From: ZC4RG30 sp963726085
Lineage (GTDB): Bacteria; Pseudomonadota; Gammaproteobacteria; Steroidobacterales; Steroidobacteraceae
NCBI GenBank assembly: GCA_963726085.1
Contig: CAVSAR010000007.1
Location: 372,001-436,000, forward strand
Direction: 5' to 3'
DNA: 64,000 bases
Part shown: positions 36,891 to 46,348 of the stretch, one piece after another
How the letters are laid out: every line of letters begins with the position of its first letter
How positions within the stretch are numbered: position 1 is the stretch's first letter
Notes under the pieces: generated by a model
Told to the model about the DNA's origin: nothing
What the model saw: the letters and a program-made list of their open reading frames with translations, nothing else
Database searches by the model: none
Translations under genes and position numbers: made by a program

Positions 36891-36976
36891 GCGAGGAGCG
36901 CGCGTATTCAACCACTGGCAGTCTATCCGGGCCCCGGCGGCAATTGCAGCGGCTTGAAACCATCCAACCTGCACCC

Positions 36977-37873
36977 ATGTCCAGCCAGATGACTGCAGAC
37001 TTCATCGAAGTCTTTCGATCCCTGGACCGGACGCAATGCGACGACCGCGCCTTCATGCTGTCGGCGGTCAGCATTGCCTGCGTAGTCGACACGGCAAGCA
37101 GTGGTTATGTCGTGCGCGTTCCCTATGCCCAGGCCGCCTTCGCCAACCATCACCTGTGGCAATACGAGCAGGAAATCCACCGGCGTCCACGCGCCCTCGT
37201 AGCGCCGGCGCCGGTGTATCCGCATGCCTGGGTGGGCAGCGCGTTGTACGTGGCGCTGCTGGCGCTGGTGGCCATGGTGGTGGTGCGCGGCTGGTGGCGA
37301 CCGGACACTTTCACAATCGGCATGCTCGACTCCGGCGCGGTGCAATCGGGACAATGGTGGCGCGCGTTCACCGCGCTGACCCTGCACGTGGACATCGTGC
37401 ACCTGATGATGAACCTGGGCGCCGGCGCCGCCATCGGCTTGCTGGCCAGCCGGCAGATTGGCGCAGGCAGTGCATGGCTGCTCACCGTCCTGGCGGCCGG
37501 GCTGGCGAACTTGGTCGAGGGATGGTTCTCGTTGCCGGGGCACGAGTCGGTGGGCGCCTCGACGGCGGTGTTCGCCGCGCTGGGATTGCTCGCGGCGCAT
37601 TCCTGGCGCACGCGCAGTGCCGGCGTCAGTTCGCGGCTGCGACACTGGGCGCCGCTGATTGCCGGCGCGGCGCTGCTGGGAGTGATGGGCACGGCCGGCG
37701 AAGGCACGGACCTGGTCGCGCACCTGCTGGGATTCACATTTGGCATGGGATTCGGCGCGCTTGCTGCGCAGCGGCAGGTTGCCGCAACGCTGCAGCGACT
37801 GCCGCAGTGGCTGTCGGGACTGCTGGCCATCGGCACCATCGGCGGCTGCTGGATGCTGGCGCTGGCAACCTGA
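36977..37873 (+). CDS. Rhomboid family intramembrane serine protease
   Basis: The 298-residue integral membrane protein has at least six hydrophobic segments. The catalytic serine is in GASTAVFAALG (GxSx), the upstream HLMMNLGAGAAIG helix is present, and the partner histidine lies in DLVAHLLGFTFG. It should cleave other membrane proteins within the bilayer. An N-terminal cytosolic region of about 60 residues is longer than in GlpG-type proteins. The start is uncertain: ATG at 36977 or in-frame codons upstream to 36944. Substrates unknown. Confidence 0.85.
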   Translation: MSSQMTADFIEVFRSLDRTQCDDRAFMLSAVSIACVVDTASSGYVVRVPYAQAAFANHHLWQYEQEIHRRPRALVAPAPVYPHAWVGSALYVALLALVAMVVVRGWWRPDTFTIGMLDSGAVQSGQWWRAFTALTLHVDIVHLMMNLGAGAAIGLLASRQIGAGSAWLLTVLAAGLANLVEGWFSLPGHESVGASTAVFAALGLLAAHSWRTRSAGVSSRLRHWAPLIAGAALLGVMGTAGEGTDLVAHLLGFTFGMGFGALAAQRQVAATLQRLPQWLSGLLAIGTIGGCWMLALAT

Positions 37874-37938
37874 TCCTGCTTTCTGGCCGGACATCTTAAT
37901 GCCGCGCGGTCCAAATACCTGCGACACTGCGGTTACCC

Positions 37939-37953
37939 GGTCAGGACCTGACC
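37939..37953 (+). promoter_or_regulatory. Perfect palindrome before the carbonic anhydrase gene
   Basis: GGTCAGG-A-CCTGACC is a perfect 7-base inverted repeat ending 14 bases before the ATG, overlapping the leader just upstream of the ribosome-binding site. It could be an operator or a short RNA hairpin. One instance cannot decide. Confidence 0.3.
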
Positions 37954-37967
37954 ACACGGAGGTGGAT

Positions 37968-38696
37968 ATGGAATCCGCAACCTGCTGCGCCAGCGCTCAC
38001 CGCCGCGCGTTTCTGCGCGGCTCAGTGGTCGCCGGGCTGGGAACCCTCAGCTATGTGGTACTGGATCCGCAGGCGTCCGCATCGCCACTGGCAAAAGCCC
38101 AACGTGACGCGTTGACGCCGGATGCGGCCATCAAGACATTGCTCGACGGCAATGCCCGCTTTCTGGCCGGCACACCGCGCAAGCGAGATTCCCTTGCCGA
38201 CATGCACTCCGGCGCGTCGGGTCAATATCCGGTGGCCGTAGTGCTGTCCTGCATCGACTCGAGGGTACCCGTGGAGTTGATTTGCGATCAGGGGCTGGGC
38301 GACGTGTTCAGTGCGCGGATTGCGGGCGATGCGGTCAACGATGACGTCCTGGGTTCCATGGAATACGGCTGCGAGGAAGCCGGCGCAAAGGCGGTTGTGG
38401 TGATGGGGCACACGGAATGTGGTGCCATCAAGGGTGCGATCGATGGCGCGGTGCTGGGTAACCTGACCTTGCTGCTGGCGAGATTCAAGTCGGCAATCGA
38501 TGCCACGCAATACACCGGTGACCGGACTTCGAAGAACCCGGCATTCGTCGCTGCGGTTGCGGCAACTCACGTGACGCAGGCGGTCAAGATGGTGCGCGCT
38601 CGCAGCCCGGTGCTGGCGGAGCTCGAGGAGAAAAAGTCGATCAAGATCGTCGGGTCGATGTACAACGTGGGCACCGGCAAGGTGACCATGCTCTGA
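37968..38696 (+). CDS. Exported beta-class carbonic anhydrase
   Basis: This zinc enzyme interconverts CO2 and bicarbonate. The 242-residue product has the beta-class ligands in LSCIDSRVPVE (Cys, Asp) and VMGHTECGAIKG (His, Cys), both intact. The N-terminus has a twin-arginine-like signal (HRRAFLRGSVVAGLG) ending near residue 40, so export to the periplasm is likely. This fits a role in bicarbonate supply or acid balance outside the cytosol. A GGAGG ribosome-binding site precedes the ATG at 37968. It ends 23 bases from the convergent purD. Confidence 0.92.
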   Translation: MESATCCASAHRRAFLRGSVVAGLGTLSYVVLDPQASASPLAKAQRDALTPDAAIKTLLDGNARFLAGTPRKRDSLADMHSGASGQYPVAVVLSCIDSRVPVELICDQGLGDVFSARIAGDAVNDDVLGSMEYGCEEAGAKAVVVMGHTECGAIKGAIDGAVLGNLTLLLARFKSAIDATQYTGDRTSKNPAFVAAVAATHVTQAVKMVRARSPVLAELEEKKSIKIVGSMYNVGTGKVTML

Positions 38697-38719
38697 GCAG
38701 CGTGGGTCGCAGTCGCGGC

Positions 38720-40024
38720 TCAGCCCGGCCCCTGTTCGCGCTCGATGGCCCGGTGGCCGATGTCGCTACGATATTGCGCACCGGCGAATTTCACCGCCTC
38801 GACAATTGCGTAGGCATCGCGCTGGGCTGCCTGCACCGTTGCGCCGAGGCCCACCGCGCAGAACACACGCCCCCCTGCGGTGACCACCTTGCCATTGAGG
38901 TTGGCGGCCCCGGCGTAGAACAGCTTGCCTGGCAGTGCGCCCAGCCGATCCAGCCCCTGCACCACATCGCCCTTGCGCACTTCGTCCGGATAGCCATGCG
39001 CGGCCATCACCACGCCCAGTGCGGCGCGCGGATCCCACTCGACCGTTACCTCGTCCAGCGTGCCGGCCAGGGCCGCCTCGCACAGCTCGACAAGGTCGCC
39101 CTTGAGGCGTGCCAGCACCGGCTGCGCCTCCGGATCCCCGAAGCGCACGTTGAATTCGATGACCTTGGGCGCGCCGCTGGCGTCGATCATCAGCCCGGCA
39201 TAGAGGAACCCGGTGAAGGGCATGCCATCGGCCGCCAGTCCCGCCAGCGTCGGCTCGATCACTTCGCGCATCACCCGTGAATGCACGACTGCAGTGACCA
39301 CCGGGGCGGGCGAGTAGGCGCCCATGCCGCCGGTGTTGGGTCCCTGGTCGCCATCGCGGATGCGCTTGTGGTCCTGGCTGGTGGCCATGGGCAGCGCATG
39401 CCTGCCGTCGCAGATGACAATGAAGCTGGCTTCCTCGCCTTGGAGGAATTCCTCGATGACGATGGCATCGCCAGCGCCGCCGAATCTTCCGGCCAGCATG
39501 GACTCGGCTGCCTCGAGGGCTTCGGCCGTGGTGTGCGCGATGATCACGCCCTTGCCGGCGGCCAGTCCGCTGGCCTTGACGACGATGGGCATCGGCTGCG
39601 CGGCCAGCCAGTTGCGGTCAAAGTCCGCGCGCGTGAACGTGCGGTACAAGGCGGTGGGTATGCGATGCCTGGCCAGGAATTCCTTGGTGAACGCCTTGGA
39701 GCCTTCAAGCTGGGCCGCGGCCTTGCGTGGCCCGAAGCAGGGCAGGCCGCGCGCCTGGAACAGGTCCACGATGCCGGCCACCAAGGGCCCTTCCGGTCCG
39801 ACAATGGTCAGCGCAACGCCTTCACTGGCGGCCAGGTTGGCAAGGCCTTCGAGGTCTTCGGCCGCGACCTCCACATTGCGCACCTTGGGTTCACGCGCCG
39901 TGCCGGCATTGCCCGGGGCCACCAGCACCTGCCTGACGCGCGGCGACTGGGCGCATTTCCACGCCAGCGCGTGCTCGCGGCCGCCACCACCGACGATCAA
40001 TACCGTGATGCCCTGGCCGCTCAT
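38720..40024 (-). CDS. purD: Phosphoribosylamine-glycine ligase PurD
   Basis: PurD joins phosphoribosylamine and glycine with ATP in the second step of purine synthesis. The 434-residue product starts with VLIVGGGGREHALAWK and carries the ATP-grasp elements (PIVVKASGLAAGKGVIIAH, VIEEFLQGEEASFIV, GFLYAGLMID and EFNVRFGDPEAQPVL). Its start overlaps the purH stop by one base (TGATG), so the genes are tightly coupled at the end of the fis operon. No odd features. Confidence 0.97.
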   Translation of the reverse strand: MSGQGITVLIVGGGGREHALAWKCAQSPRVRQVLVAPGNAGTAREPKVRNVEVAAEDLEGLANLAASEGVALTIVGPEGPLVAGIVDLFQARGLPCFGPRKAAAQLEGSKAFTKEFLARHRIPTALYRTFTRADFDRNWLAAQPMPIVVKASGLAAGKGVIIAHTTAEALEAAESMLAGRFGGAGDAIVIEEFLQGEEASFIVICDGRHALPMATSQDHKRIRDGDQGPNTGGMGAYSPAPVVTAVVHSRVMREVIEPTLAGLAADGMPFTGFLYAGLMIDASGAPKVIEFNVRFGDPEAQPVLARLKGDLVELCEAALAGTLDEVTVEWDPRAALGVVMAAHGYPDEVRKGDVVQGLDRLGALPGKLFYAGAANLNGKVVTAGGRVFCAVGLGATVQAAQRDAYAIVEAVKFAGAQYRSDIGHRAIEREQGPG

Positions 40025-41586
40025 CAGTGCCGGAAATGGCGCATGCCGGTGAACAGCATTGCCAATCCGTGCTCGTTGGCCGCCGCGATGACCTCGGCGT
40101 CGCGCTTCGAACCGCCGGGCTGGATCACGGCCGTCACGCCCTGGTCGGCGGCAACATCCACGCCATCGCGGAACGGGAAGAATGCGTCGGAGGCCATGAC
40201 CGCCCCGCGTACGCTGATGCCGGCGTCCTCGGCCTTGATGGCGCCGATGCGGCTGGAGTACACGCGGCTCATCTGGCCGGCACCCACGCCAACGGTGGCT
40301 TCGTCACGGGCAAAGACAATGGCGTTGGATTTGACGAACTTGCACACGTGCCAGGCAAAGACCAGGTCGCGCCACTCCTCGGGTGTGGGTTGCCGCGCCG
40401 TCACGCATTGCAGGTCTTCGACATCGACGCTTGCGTCATCGCGATCCTGCACCAGCATGCCGCCGCCCACGCTGCGCAGTTCGCGTTGCGCTGGCAGCGC
40501 AGGTTGCAGCGGGCCGGTCAGCAGCACGCGCACATTGGGTTTGCCGGCCAGCGCCGCGGCCGTGTCCGGCAACAACTCCGGAACCACCAGCACCTCGATG
40601 AACTGGCGCTCCAGGACCAGCGCCGCGGTCTCTGCGTCCAGAGGGCGATTAAAGGCAATGATCCCGCCAAATGCCGAGGTCGGATCCGTGCGGTAGGCCA
40701 GTTCGTAGGCATCCTGCAGTGTCGCGGCCACGGCAGCCCCGCTGGGATTGGCATGCTTGACGATCACGCAGGCCGGGCTGTCGAACTGGCGCACGCATTC
40801 CAGCGCGGTGTCGGCATCGGCAATATTGTTGAACGACAGTTCCTTGCCCTGTACCAGCCGCGCATTGGCGATGCAGTCCGGGGCTGCGCCGGGCACGCGG
40901 TAGAACGCCGCGCGCTGGTGCGGATTCTCGCCATAGCGCAGGCTCGAGATGCGCGTCAGGGCGATGTCCAGGTGCGCCGGGAAGTCCTCGGCTGCCGTGC
41001 CGCGCCCGCGCAGATAGCCTGCGACCAGCGCATCGTAGGCGGCAGTGTGGGCGAAGGCCGTGGCCGCAAGGCGCGAGCGCAAGTCCAGGCTCGTGGCGCC
41101 GCCATTGGCGGCCAGGGTCGCCAGCAGCTGGGCATAGTCGGCAGGATCGACCACCACGGTGACGTCGGCGTGATTCTTGGCCGCCGCGCGCAGCATCGCC
41201 GGGCCACCCACATCGATGTTTTCAATGGCCTCGTCGTGGCTGACGCCGGGCTTGGCAATGGTGGCGGCAAACGGATAGAGATTGACCACCAGCAGATCGA
41301 TGGGCGCGATGCCTTCGCGGGCCATCACCGCGTCGTCGGTGCCGCGGCGCCCCAGCAGGCCGCCGTGGATCTTCGGGTGCAGGGTCTTGACCCGTCCGTC
41401 CATGATCTCCGGGAAGCCGGTGACGCTGGATACTTCCCGCACCTTGATGCCGGCCTCGGCCAGCGCGCGCGCCGTGCCACCGGTGGACAGCAGCTCGATG
41501 CCGCGCGCGGCCAGGGCGCGCGCCAGATCGATCAGCCCGGTCTTGTCGGATACCGACAGCAGCGCGCGACGGATCGGTTGATCCAT
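40024..41586 (-). CDS. purH: Bifunctional AICAR formyltransferase / IMP cyclohydrolase PurH
   Basis: PurH carries out the last two steps of de novo IMP synthesis. The 520-residue product has the N-terminal cyclohydrolase domain (LLSVSDKTGLIDLARALAAR, VTGFPEIMDGRVKTLHPKIH) and the C-terminal formyltransferase domain (ACVIVKHANPSGAAVA with catalytic Lys-His, and the end VTAVIQPGGSKRDAEVI). The length is normal. It lies 22 bases after fis and just before purD in the leftward operon. Confidence 0.97.
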   Translation of the reverse strand: MDQPIRRALLSVSDKTGLIDLARALAARGIELLSTGGTARALAEAGIKVREVSSVTGFPEIMDGRVKTLHPKIHGGLLGRRGTDDAVMAREGIAPIDLLVVNLYPFAATIAKPGVSHDEAIENIDVGGPAMLRAAAKNHADVTVVVDPADYAQLLATLAANGGATSLDLRSRLAATAFAHTAAYDALVAGYLRGRGTAAEDFPAHLDIALTRISSLRYGENPHQRAAFYRVPGAAPDCIANARLVQGKELSFNNIADADTALECVRQFDSPACVIVKHANPSGAAVAATLQDAYELAYRTDPTSAFGGIIAFNRPLDAETAALVLERQFIEVLVVPELLPDTAAALAGKPNVRVLLTGPLQPALPAQRELRSVGGGMLVQDRDDASVDVEDLQCVTARQPTPEEWRDLVFAWHVCKFVKSNAIVFARDEATVGVGAGQMSRVYSSRIGAIKAEDAGISVRGAVMASDAFFPFRDGVDVAADQGVTAVIQPGGSKRDAEVIAAANEHGLAMLFTGMRHFRH

Positions 41587-41608
41587 GGCTTCGCGTGCCT
41601 TTATGTGG

Positions 41609-41908
41609 TCACGCAGAGAGGCCGAACTCGCGCAGTTTCTTGCGCAGCGTGCCGCGATTGATGCCCAGGATCACCGCCGCCTGGCTCTGGTTGCCGCTGG
41701 CGTAGTGCAGCACGGTGCGAAACAGCGGTTCTTCGACCTCGCGCAGCACCAGGTCATACAGGCGCGCCGGCAGGTGGCCGTTGAGGTTGGCGAAATAGTC
41801 CGTGAGTGCCCGTTCAGCGTGGTTTCTCAACGGCAGGTCGTGTGAGTTGCCGTTGCTGCTCCTGCGAAAACTAGCCGACCGCCCGTTCAAAGTTCTGCCT
41901 GTGCTCAT
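41609..41908 (-). CDS. fis: Nucleoid-associated regulator Fis
   Basis: Fis is a small DNA-bending dimer that stimulates rRNA and other promoters in growing cells. The 99-residue product matches the family length. It has the N-terminal dimer region (LPLRNHAERALTDYFANLNG, PARLYDLVLREVEEPL) and a C-terminal helix-turn-helix (GNQSQAAVILGINRGTLRKKL). I chose the ATG giving MSTGRTLNG at 41908. An upstream start at 41980 would add 24 unconserved residues. The start lies inside the end of dusB (38-base overlap), the dusB-fis order known from enteric bacteria. Confidence 0.95.
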   Translation of the reverse strand: MSTGRTLNGRSASFRRSSNGNSHDLPLRNHAERALTDYFANLNGHLPARLYDLVLREVEEPLFRTVLHYASGNQSQAAVILGINRGTLRKKLREFGLSA

Positions 41909-42941
41909 CTGCGCGCGCTCCAATCCCGACATTATTCTCGTTATTCGCCCAGCTCCCAAAAGCCCCTTGCGCGACTGCAAACTGGACCGACGAAGATTCC
42001 GCGGCCATCAGTGCTGGCCGGAACCCTTCTGTATCGGTGTGCTGCTGGCAGTACCAGGCAAGATGCTTGCGTGCAATCCGCACGCCAGACGCTTCACCAT
42101 GGAATGCGTACAGCGCTTGGACGTGCTCAAGAATGATATCTCTGACCTGGGTACGCAAGAGTGGCGGCGGAATTTCTCCGGAATCGAGAAATGCATTGAC
42201 ATCGCGAAAGATCCATGGCGATCCGTGCGCTGCGCGGCCGAGCATTACTCCTTCCGCGCGGGTGAAATCAAGTACCGTACGCGCCTTCGCGGGGCTGTCT
42301 ACATCGCCATTGGCTATCACCGGGATGTTGGCCGCTGCGCAGACGGCACGAATGGTCTCGTACTCAGCATTCCCCTGATAGAAGTCGGCACGCGTGCGGC
42401 CGTGCACCGAGATAGCACGCACTCCGGCCGCTGCTGCGATGCGTGAAATCTCCGGCGCGTTGACCTGCGAGCGATCCAGCCCGGTGCGGATCTTGACCGT
42501 CACCGGCACGCTGACCGCGCGCACCACTGCATCGAGGATGCGCCCCACCAGCGGCGGGTCCCCCAGCAGCGCCGAGCCGCATTGCCTGCCGAACACCTTC
42601 TTGGCCGGGCAGCCCATGTTTATGTCAATGATCTGGGCGCCCAGGTCGACATTGGCACGCGCTGCATCAGCCAGTTGCACCGGATCATTGCCGGCCAGTT
42701 GAACTGCGCGCGGTTCCGGTTCGCCCTCGTGGTTCATTCGCTGGCGCGACTTGGTGGTGTCCCACAGGCGCTGGTCGGAGGTAATCATTTCCGATATGGC
42801 CAGCCCCGCGCCGAACCTGCGGCACAGGATGCGAAACGGGCGGTCGGTAACACCGGCCATGGGTGCCAGCACCGTGCGCGCGGAAAGCCTCCATTCCCCG
42901 ATCGAGAATCCGGGGGCCAGATTTTGTGGCGCCGCGCTCAC
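41871..42941 (-). CDS. dusB: tRNA-dihydrouridine synthase B
   Basis: DusB reduces uridines in the D-loop of tRNA using FMN and NADPH. The 356-residue product has APMAGVTDRPFR near the N-terminus, DINMGCPAKKV with the catalytic Cys, VKIRTGLDRS, SVHGRTRADFYQG and the FMN phosphate site GVMLGRAAHGSPW. It overlaps the zinc-ribbon gene by 4 bases upstream and fis by 38 bases downstream, so DusB and Fis are probably made from the same mRNA. The C-terminal tail is slightly longer than usual. Confidence 0.95.
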   Translation of the reverse strand: MSAAPQNLAPGFSIGEWRLSARTVLAPMAGVTDRPFRILCRRFGAGLAISEMITSDQRLWDTTKSRQRMNHEGEPEPRAVQLAGNDPVQLADAARANVDLGAQIIDINMGCPAKKVFGRQCGSALLGDPPLVGRILDAVVRAVSVPVTVKIRTGLDRSQVNAPEISRIAAAAGVRAISVHGRTRADFYQGNAEYETIRAVCAAANIPVIANGDVDSPAKARTVLDFTRAEGVMLGRAAHGSPWIFRDVNAFLDSGEIPPPLLRTQVRDIILEHVQALYAFHGEASGVRIARKHLAWYCQQHTDTEGFRPALMAAESSSVQFAVAQGAFGSWANNENNVGIGARADEHRQNFERAVG

Positions 42942-44035
42942 AGCTCGTTGCTGCAGTGCAATTGCCGCTTGGAGTCGGGCAGGCAGGCATCCAGCTCGAA
43001 GCCTACCGCCTGGCGGTTGGGATCTTCCACGATCAGCTCGGCATCCATGCGCTGATCGGGCTTCATGCGCGCGGGCACCTGGACATGCAGGTAGTCCTGC
43101 GGTGCGATGGCGTGGGTGGCCAGCGCATTGCCGTACCGGTCCTGCAGGCGCACGCGGATCATCGGCACTGGCTGGCTATGGCTGGCGCGGTTGTGCACGG
43201 TGGCGCGCACGACGATGCGATCGGCAGAGTCCGGCGTTGATTCCCCGCCAAGCTGGCGCAGGTCATAGGCGGCCAGGTCCCAGTTGGGCTCCAGCGTCGT
43301 GCCGAACAACCCATACACGGCAGTCAACGCCGGCTGCGCCCATTCCTGCGCCACCAGCTGCTGGCGCGAGTGATGCACGATCTGCACCAGCAGCAGCAGG
43401 GCTGCAACCGCGGCGCCTGCCGTCCAGTACCAGTGCGAACGCTGCGGGTTGCCCACCATCTGGTCCGCATCGACTTGCGCTTCGGACGGGGTTTCCATGA
43501 CGACGTCTTCGAAGTCCTCTGGCGCCGCTTCTTCGGCCAGCGTGGCGCGTTCGCCCGGGTCGGCCTCCATGGCGTCCAGGGCTTCCATGCGCAGCGCATC
43601 GCGCACGTGCGCCAGTTCGTCCGCGTCGATGCGGTCGGCGATCTGTCGCAGCTGCTGCTCCACCTCGGCCTGGTCCACCTGCTCTTCGGTCTGCGTAAAG
43701 CTGTCCCCTTCCAGCACGATGGTCTCGAAGGTGCCGGTGGACCGGTTCTCGATCACCTTCACGCCACCAGGAGGGGTTTCACTGAACGCGAAGACATCAG
43801 GGTCGGGCTGCGGTGCCTGCGCGAGCTGCGGCGCAGCCTGCTGCAGTTGCGGGTGCGAATCGGTGCCGCTGGCCCGCGCGCCGGAGAGGGTTTCCTTGGC
43901 CTGTTCCTCGGTCAGGGAAATCAGCGCGTTGAATACCTTGCCACAGCGTCCACAGCGAACGAATCCCTGGCCTACCCGAAGGTCATTGGCCGTCAGGGCG
44001 AGGATCAGGGTGCAATTGGGGCAGGTGGTGTACAT
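42938..44035 (-). CDS. Zinc-ribbon membrane protein (DUF3426)
   Basis: The 365-residue product starts with a zinc ribbon (MYTTCPNC and RCGRCGKVFNA, four cysteines in residues 5-32). A Glu/Gln-rich linker of about 170 residues follows, then one membrane helix (WYWTAGAAVAALLLLVQIV) and an exported C-terminal domain with the DUF3426 pattern (NWDLAAYDLR, RIVVRATVHNRASHSQPVP). This domain order is the standard one for proteins encoded between prmA and dusB. The ATG at 44035 begins at the ribbon. A role in envelope sensing is possible, but function is unknown. Confidence 0.88.
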   Translation of the reverse strand: MYTTCPNCTLILALTANDLRVGQGFVRCGRCGKVFNALISLTEEQAKETLSGARASGTDSHPQLQQAAPQLAQAPQPDPDVFAFSETPPGGVKVIENRSTGTFETIVLEGDSFTQTEEQVDQAEVEQQLRQIADRIDADELAHVRDALRMEALDAMEADPGERATLAEEAAPEDFEDVVMETPSEAQVDADQMVGNPQRSHWYWTAGAAVAALLLLVQIVHHSRQQLVAQEWAQPALTAVYGLFGTTLEPNWDLAAYDLRQLGGESTPDSADRIVVRATVHNRASHSQPVPMIRVRLQDRYGNALATHAIAPQDYLHVQVPARMKPDQRMDAELIVEDPNRQAVGFELDACLPDSKRQLHCSNEL

Positions 44036-44039
44036 CGGA

Positions 44040-44969
44040 TCAGGCCGCGCGCGTGCCGGCAAGCGCGGTCCAGCCCTCGCGCACGCCGCACACATCCAGC
44101 ATGACACGCGGCGCAAACGCGGCGCGCACCTCCTGCACCTGTTCATCCAGGATGCCCGCCAGGACCAGCTGGCCCGCGGGTCGGACCAGGTCGGTAAGCC
44201 GCGGCGCCAGCGCAATCAGCGTGCCCGCCAGGATATTGGCCAGCAGCACATCCGCGCCCGTGGGCAGGTCCGATTCCCTGGTGTGGATGGCCACGCAGTC
44301 GGCAACCTGGTTGGCTGCGGCATTGTCGCCCGTGGCGATCAGCGCCTGTGGGTCGATGTCGAAAGCGTGGATCGCAGGGTGCGCGGGCTGCGTGCTGGCA
44401 AGGCGCGCTGCGGCCACCGCCAGCACGCCGGAGCCGCAGCCGTAGTCGATGACCGTGATCTGGGCCCCTTGGGCCGCTGCGGCCAGGTTTGCATCCAGCC
44501 ATTGCAGGCACAGCGCCGTGGACGGATGCGTGCCGGTGCCGAATGCCAGGCCCGGATCCAGCCGCACGATCACCGCCAGCGGGTCAGCCGGGGGCTGCTC
44601 GTGGCTGGGCACTATCCACAGTCGCTGGCCAAAGCGCATGGAATGGAAGTCCTTGAGCCATTCGCGCTCCCATACACGATCGGCCACGCGCTTGGCGCGG
44701 ATCGCAGCGGCGGGAACGCCCAGCGCATGGGCCAGCATGACGATGGTCGTGGCATCGACCGCCTCGGCCGAAAACAAAGCCTGCAGCACGGTCTGCGGCC
44801 ACAGCCGCACCTCGCCAGGGGCCGGCTCCAGGATGGCGTCGTCCACCGCATCGGTCAGCGTCACCGATAGCGCCCCGGCCGAGAAACAGGCGCTCTCAGC
44901 CGCGGCGGCCAGGCGCTGCACGTCGCCCAGTCCAGCCAGATCGACACTGAGCGCCAGGAAGCCGGACAC
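44040..44969 (-). CDS. prmA: Ribosomal protein L11 methyltransferase PrmA
   Basis: PrmA trimethylates lysines and the N-terminus of ribosomal protein L11 with SAM. The 309-residue product has the N-terminal substrate-recognition domain and the SAM fold with GLAFGTGTHPSTALCLQWL, VIDYGCGSGVLAVAAA, FDIDPQALIATGDNAAAN and LLANILAGTLIALAP. All motifs are intact. It lies 18 bases after accC and 4 before the DUF3426 gene in the leftward operon. Confidence 0.96.
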   Translation of the reverse strand: MSGFLALSVDLAGLGDVQRLAAAAESACFSAGALSVTLTDAVDDAILEPAPGEVRLWPQTVLQALFSAEAVDATTIVMLAHALGVPAAAIRAKRVADRVWEREWLKDFHSMRFGQRLWIVPSHEQPPADPLAVIVRLDPGLAFGTGTHPSTALCLQWLDANLAAAAQGAQITVIDYGCGSGVLAVAAARLASTQPAHPAIHAFDIDPQALIATGDNAAANQVADCVAIHTRESDLPTGADVLLANILAGTLIALAPRLTDLVRPAGQLVLAGILDEQVQEVRAAFAPRVMLDVCGVREGWTALAGTRAA

Positions 44970-44987
44970 CGCGACAGGCGCTGGAGG

Positions 44988-46334
44988 CTATTTGAGCCCC
45001 AGCCGCCGCTCCAGGTAGTGAATATCGAGGCCGCCACCACGGAATGCCGTGTGATTGAGGATCTCCTGGTGCAGCGCCGTGTTGGTCTTGATGCCCTCGA
45101 CCACCAGTTCGGCCAGTGCATTGCGCATGCGTGCGATGGCCGTCTCGCGCGTGTCGCCCCAGGCGATCAGCTTGCCGACCATGCGAGTCGTAGTTGGGTG
45201 GCACGGAGTAGCCGGAGTAGACGTGGCTGTCCACGCGTATGCCAGGGCCACCCGGCGCATGCCAGCGGGTGACCAGGCCCGGCGAGGGCATGAACGTGCG
45301 CGCATCCTCGGCGTTGATGCGGCACTCGCAGCGCGTGGCCGCGAGAACTCGGATGTCGTTCTGGGTGAACGGCAGCTTTCGCCCGAGGCCACCAGCAGCT
45401 GCGTCTTCACCAGGTCGATGCCGGTGATCAGCTCGGTCACCGGGTGCTCCACCTGGATGCGCGTGTTCATCTCGATGAAGTAGAACTCGTTGTCCTGGTA
45501 CAGGAACTCCAGCGTGCCGGCATTGCGGTAGCCCACCGCGCGGCAGGCTTCCACCACGCGCTCACCCATCTTGCGGCGCTGCTTTTCAGTGAGGCCGGGC
45601 GCCGGGGCCTCTTCGATCACCTTCTGGTGGCGGCGCTGCATGGAGCAGTCGCGTTCGCCCAGGTGCACCACGTTGCCGTAGTTGTCGGCGATCACCTGGA
45701 ACTCGATGTGCCGCGGCTGCTCGAGGAATTTCTCCATGTAGACCTGCGGATTGCCGAAGGCCGCCTGGGCCTCCTGCTGCGTCATGCTGATGGCGTTCAG
45801 CAGGGCCGCCTCGGCGTGCACCACGCGCATGCCGCGGCCGCCGCCGCCGCCGGAGGCCTTGATGATCACCGGGTAACCGATGTCGCGCGCCACGCTCAGG
45901 TTCTCTTCGGCGTCCTCGCCCAGCGGCCCGCCGGAGCCGGGCACGCAGGGCACGCCGGCCTTCTTCATCACGTTCATGGCCGAGACCTTGTCGCCCATCA
46001 GGCGGATGGTCTCGGCCTTGGGGCCGATGAAGATGAAGCCGCTCTTCTCCACGCGCTCGGCGAAGTCGGCGTTCTCCGACAGGAACCCGTAGCCGGGGTG
46101 GATGGCCACCGCGTCGGTGACTTCGGCGGCGCTGATGATGGCCGGCATGTTGAGGTAGCTCAGCGCCGACGGCGGCGGGCCGATGCAGACGGTTTCGTCC
46201 GCCAGCAGCACGTGCTTCAGGTTGTTGTCGACGGTGGAATGCACGGCCACGGTCTTGATGTCGAGTTCCCGGCAGGCGCGCAGGATGCGCAGCGCGATTT
46301 CGCCGCGATTAGCAATGACGACTTTGTCCAGCAT
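44988..46334 (-). CDS. accC: Biotin carboxylase AccC (frame-shifted in this sequence)
   Basis: AccC carboxylates the biotin on AccB with ATP and bicarbonate as part of acetyl-CoA carboxylase. The N-terminal 330 residues are normal (VVIANRGEIALRILRACREL, ASGGGGGRGMRVVH, EMNTRIQVEHPVTEL). Between about 45378 and 45184 the true protein lies in another frame (LPFTQNDIRVLAATRCECRI to YSGYSVPPNYDS), entered by one missing base and left by one extra base. The original frame then resumes at MVGKLIAWGDTRETAI. The two shifts cancel in length, and AccC is essential, so I treat this as sequence error. Confidence 0.9.
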   Translation of the reverse strand: MLDKVVIANRGEIALRILRACRELDIKTVAVHSTVDNNLKHVLLADETVCIGPPPSALSYLNMPAIISAAEVTDAVAIHPGYGFLSENADFAERVEKSGFIFIGPKAETIRLMGDKVSAMNVMKKAGVPCVPGSGGPLGEDAEENLSVARDIGYPVIIKASGGGGGRGMRVVHAEAALLNAISMTQQEAQAAFGNPQVYMEKFLEQPRHIEFQVIADNYGNVVHLGERDCSMQRRHQKVIEEAPAPGLTEKQRRKMGERVVEACRAVGYRNAGTLEFLYQDNEFYFIEMNTRIQVEHPVTELITGIDLVKTQLLVASGESCRSPRTTSEFSRPRAASAASTPRMRARSCPRRAWSPAGMRRVALAYAWTATSTPATPCHPTTTRMVGKLIAWGDTRETAIARMRNALAELVVEGIKTNTALHQEILNHTAFRGGGLDIHYLERRLGLK

Positions 46335-46348
46335 GCTAGTGGGTCACG

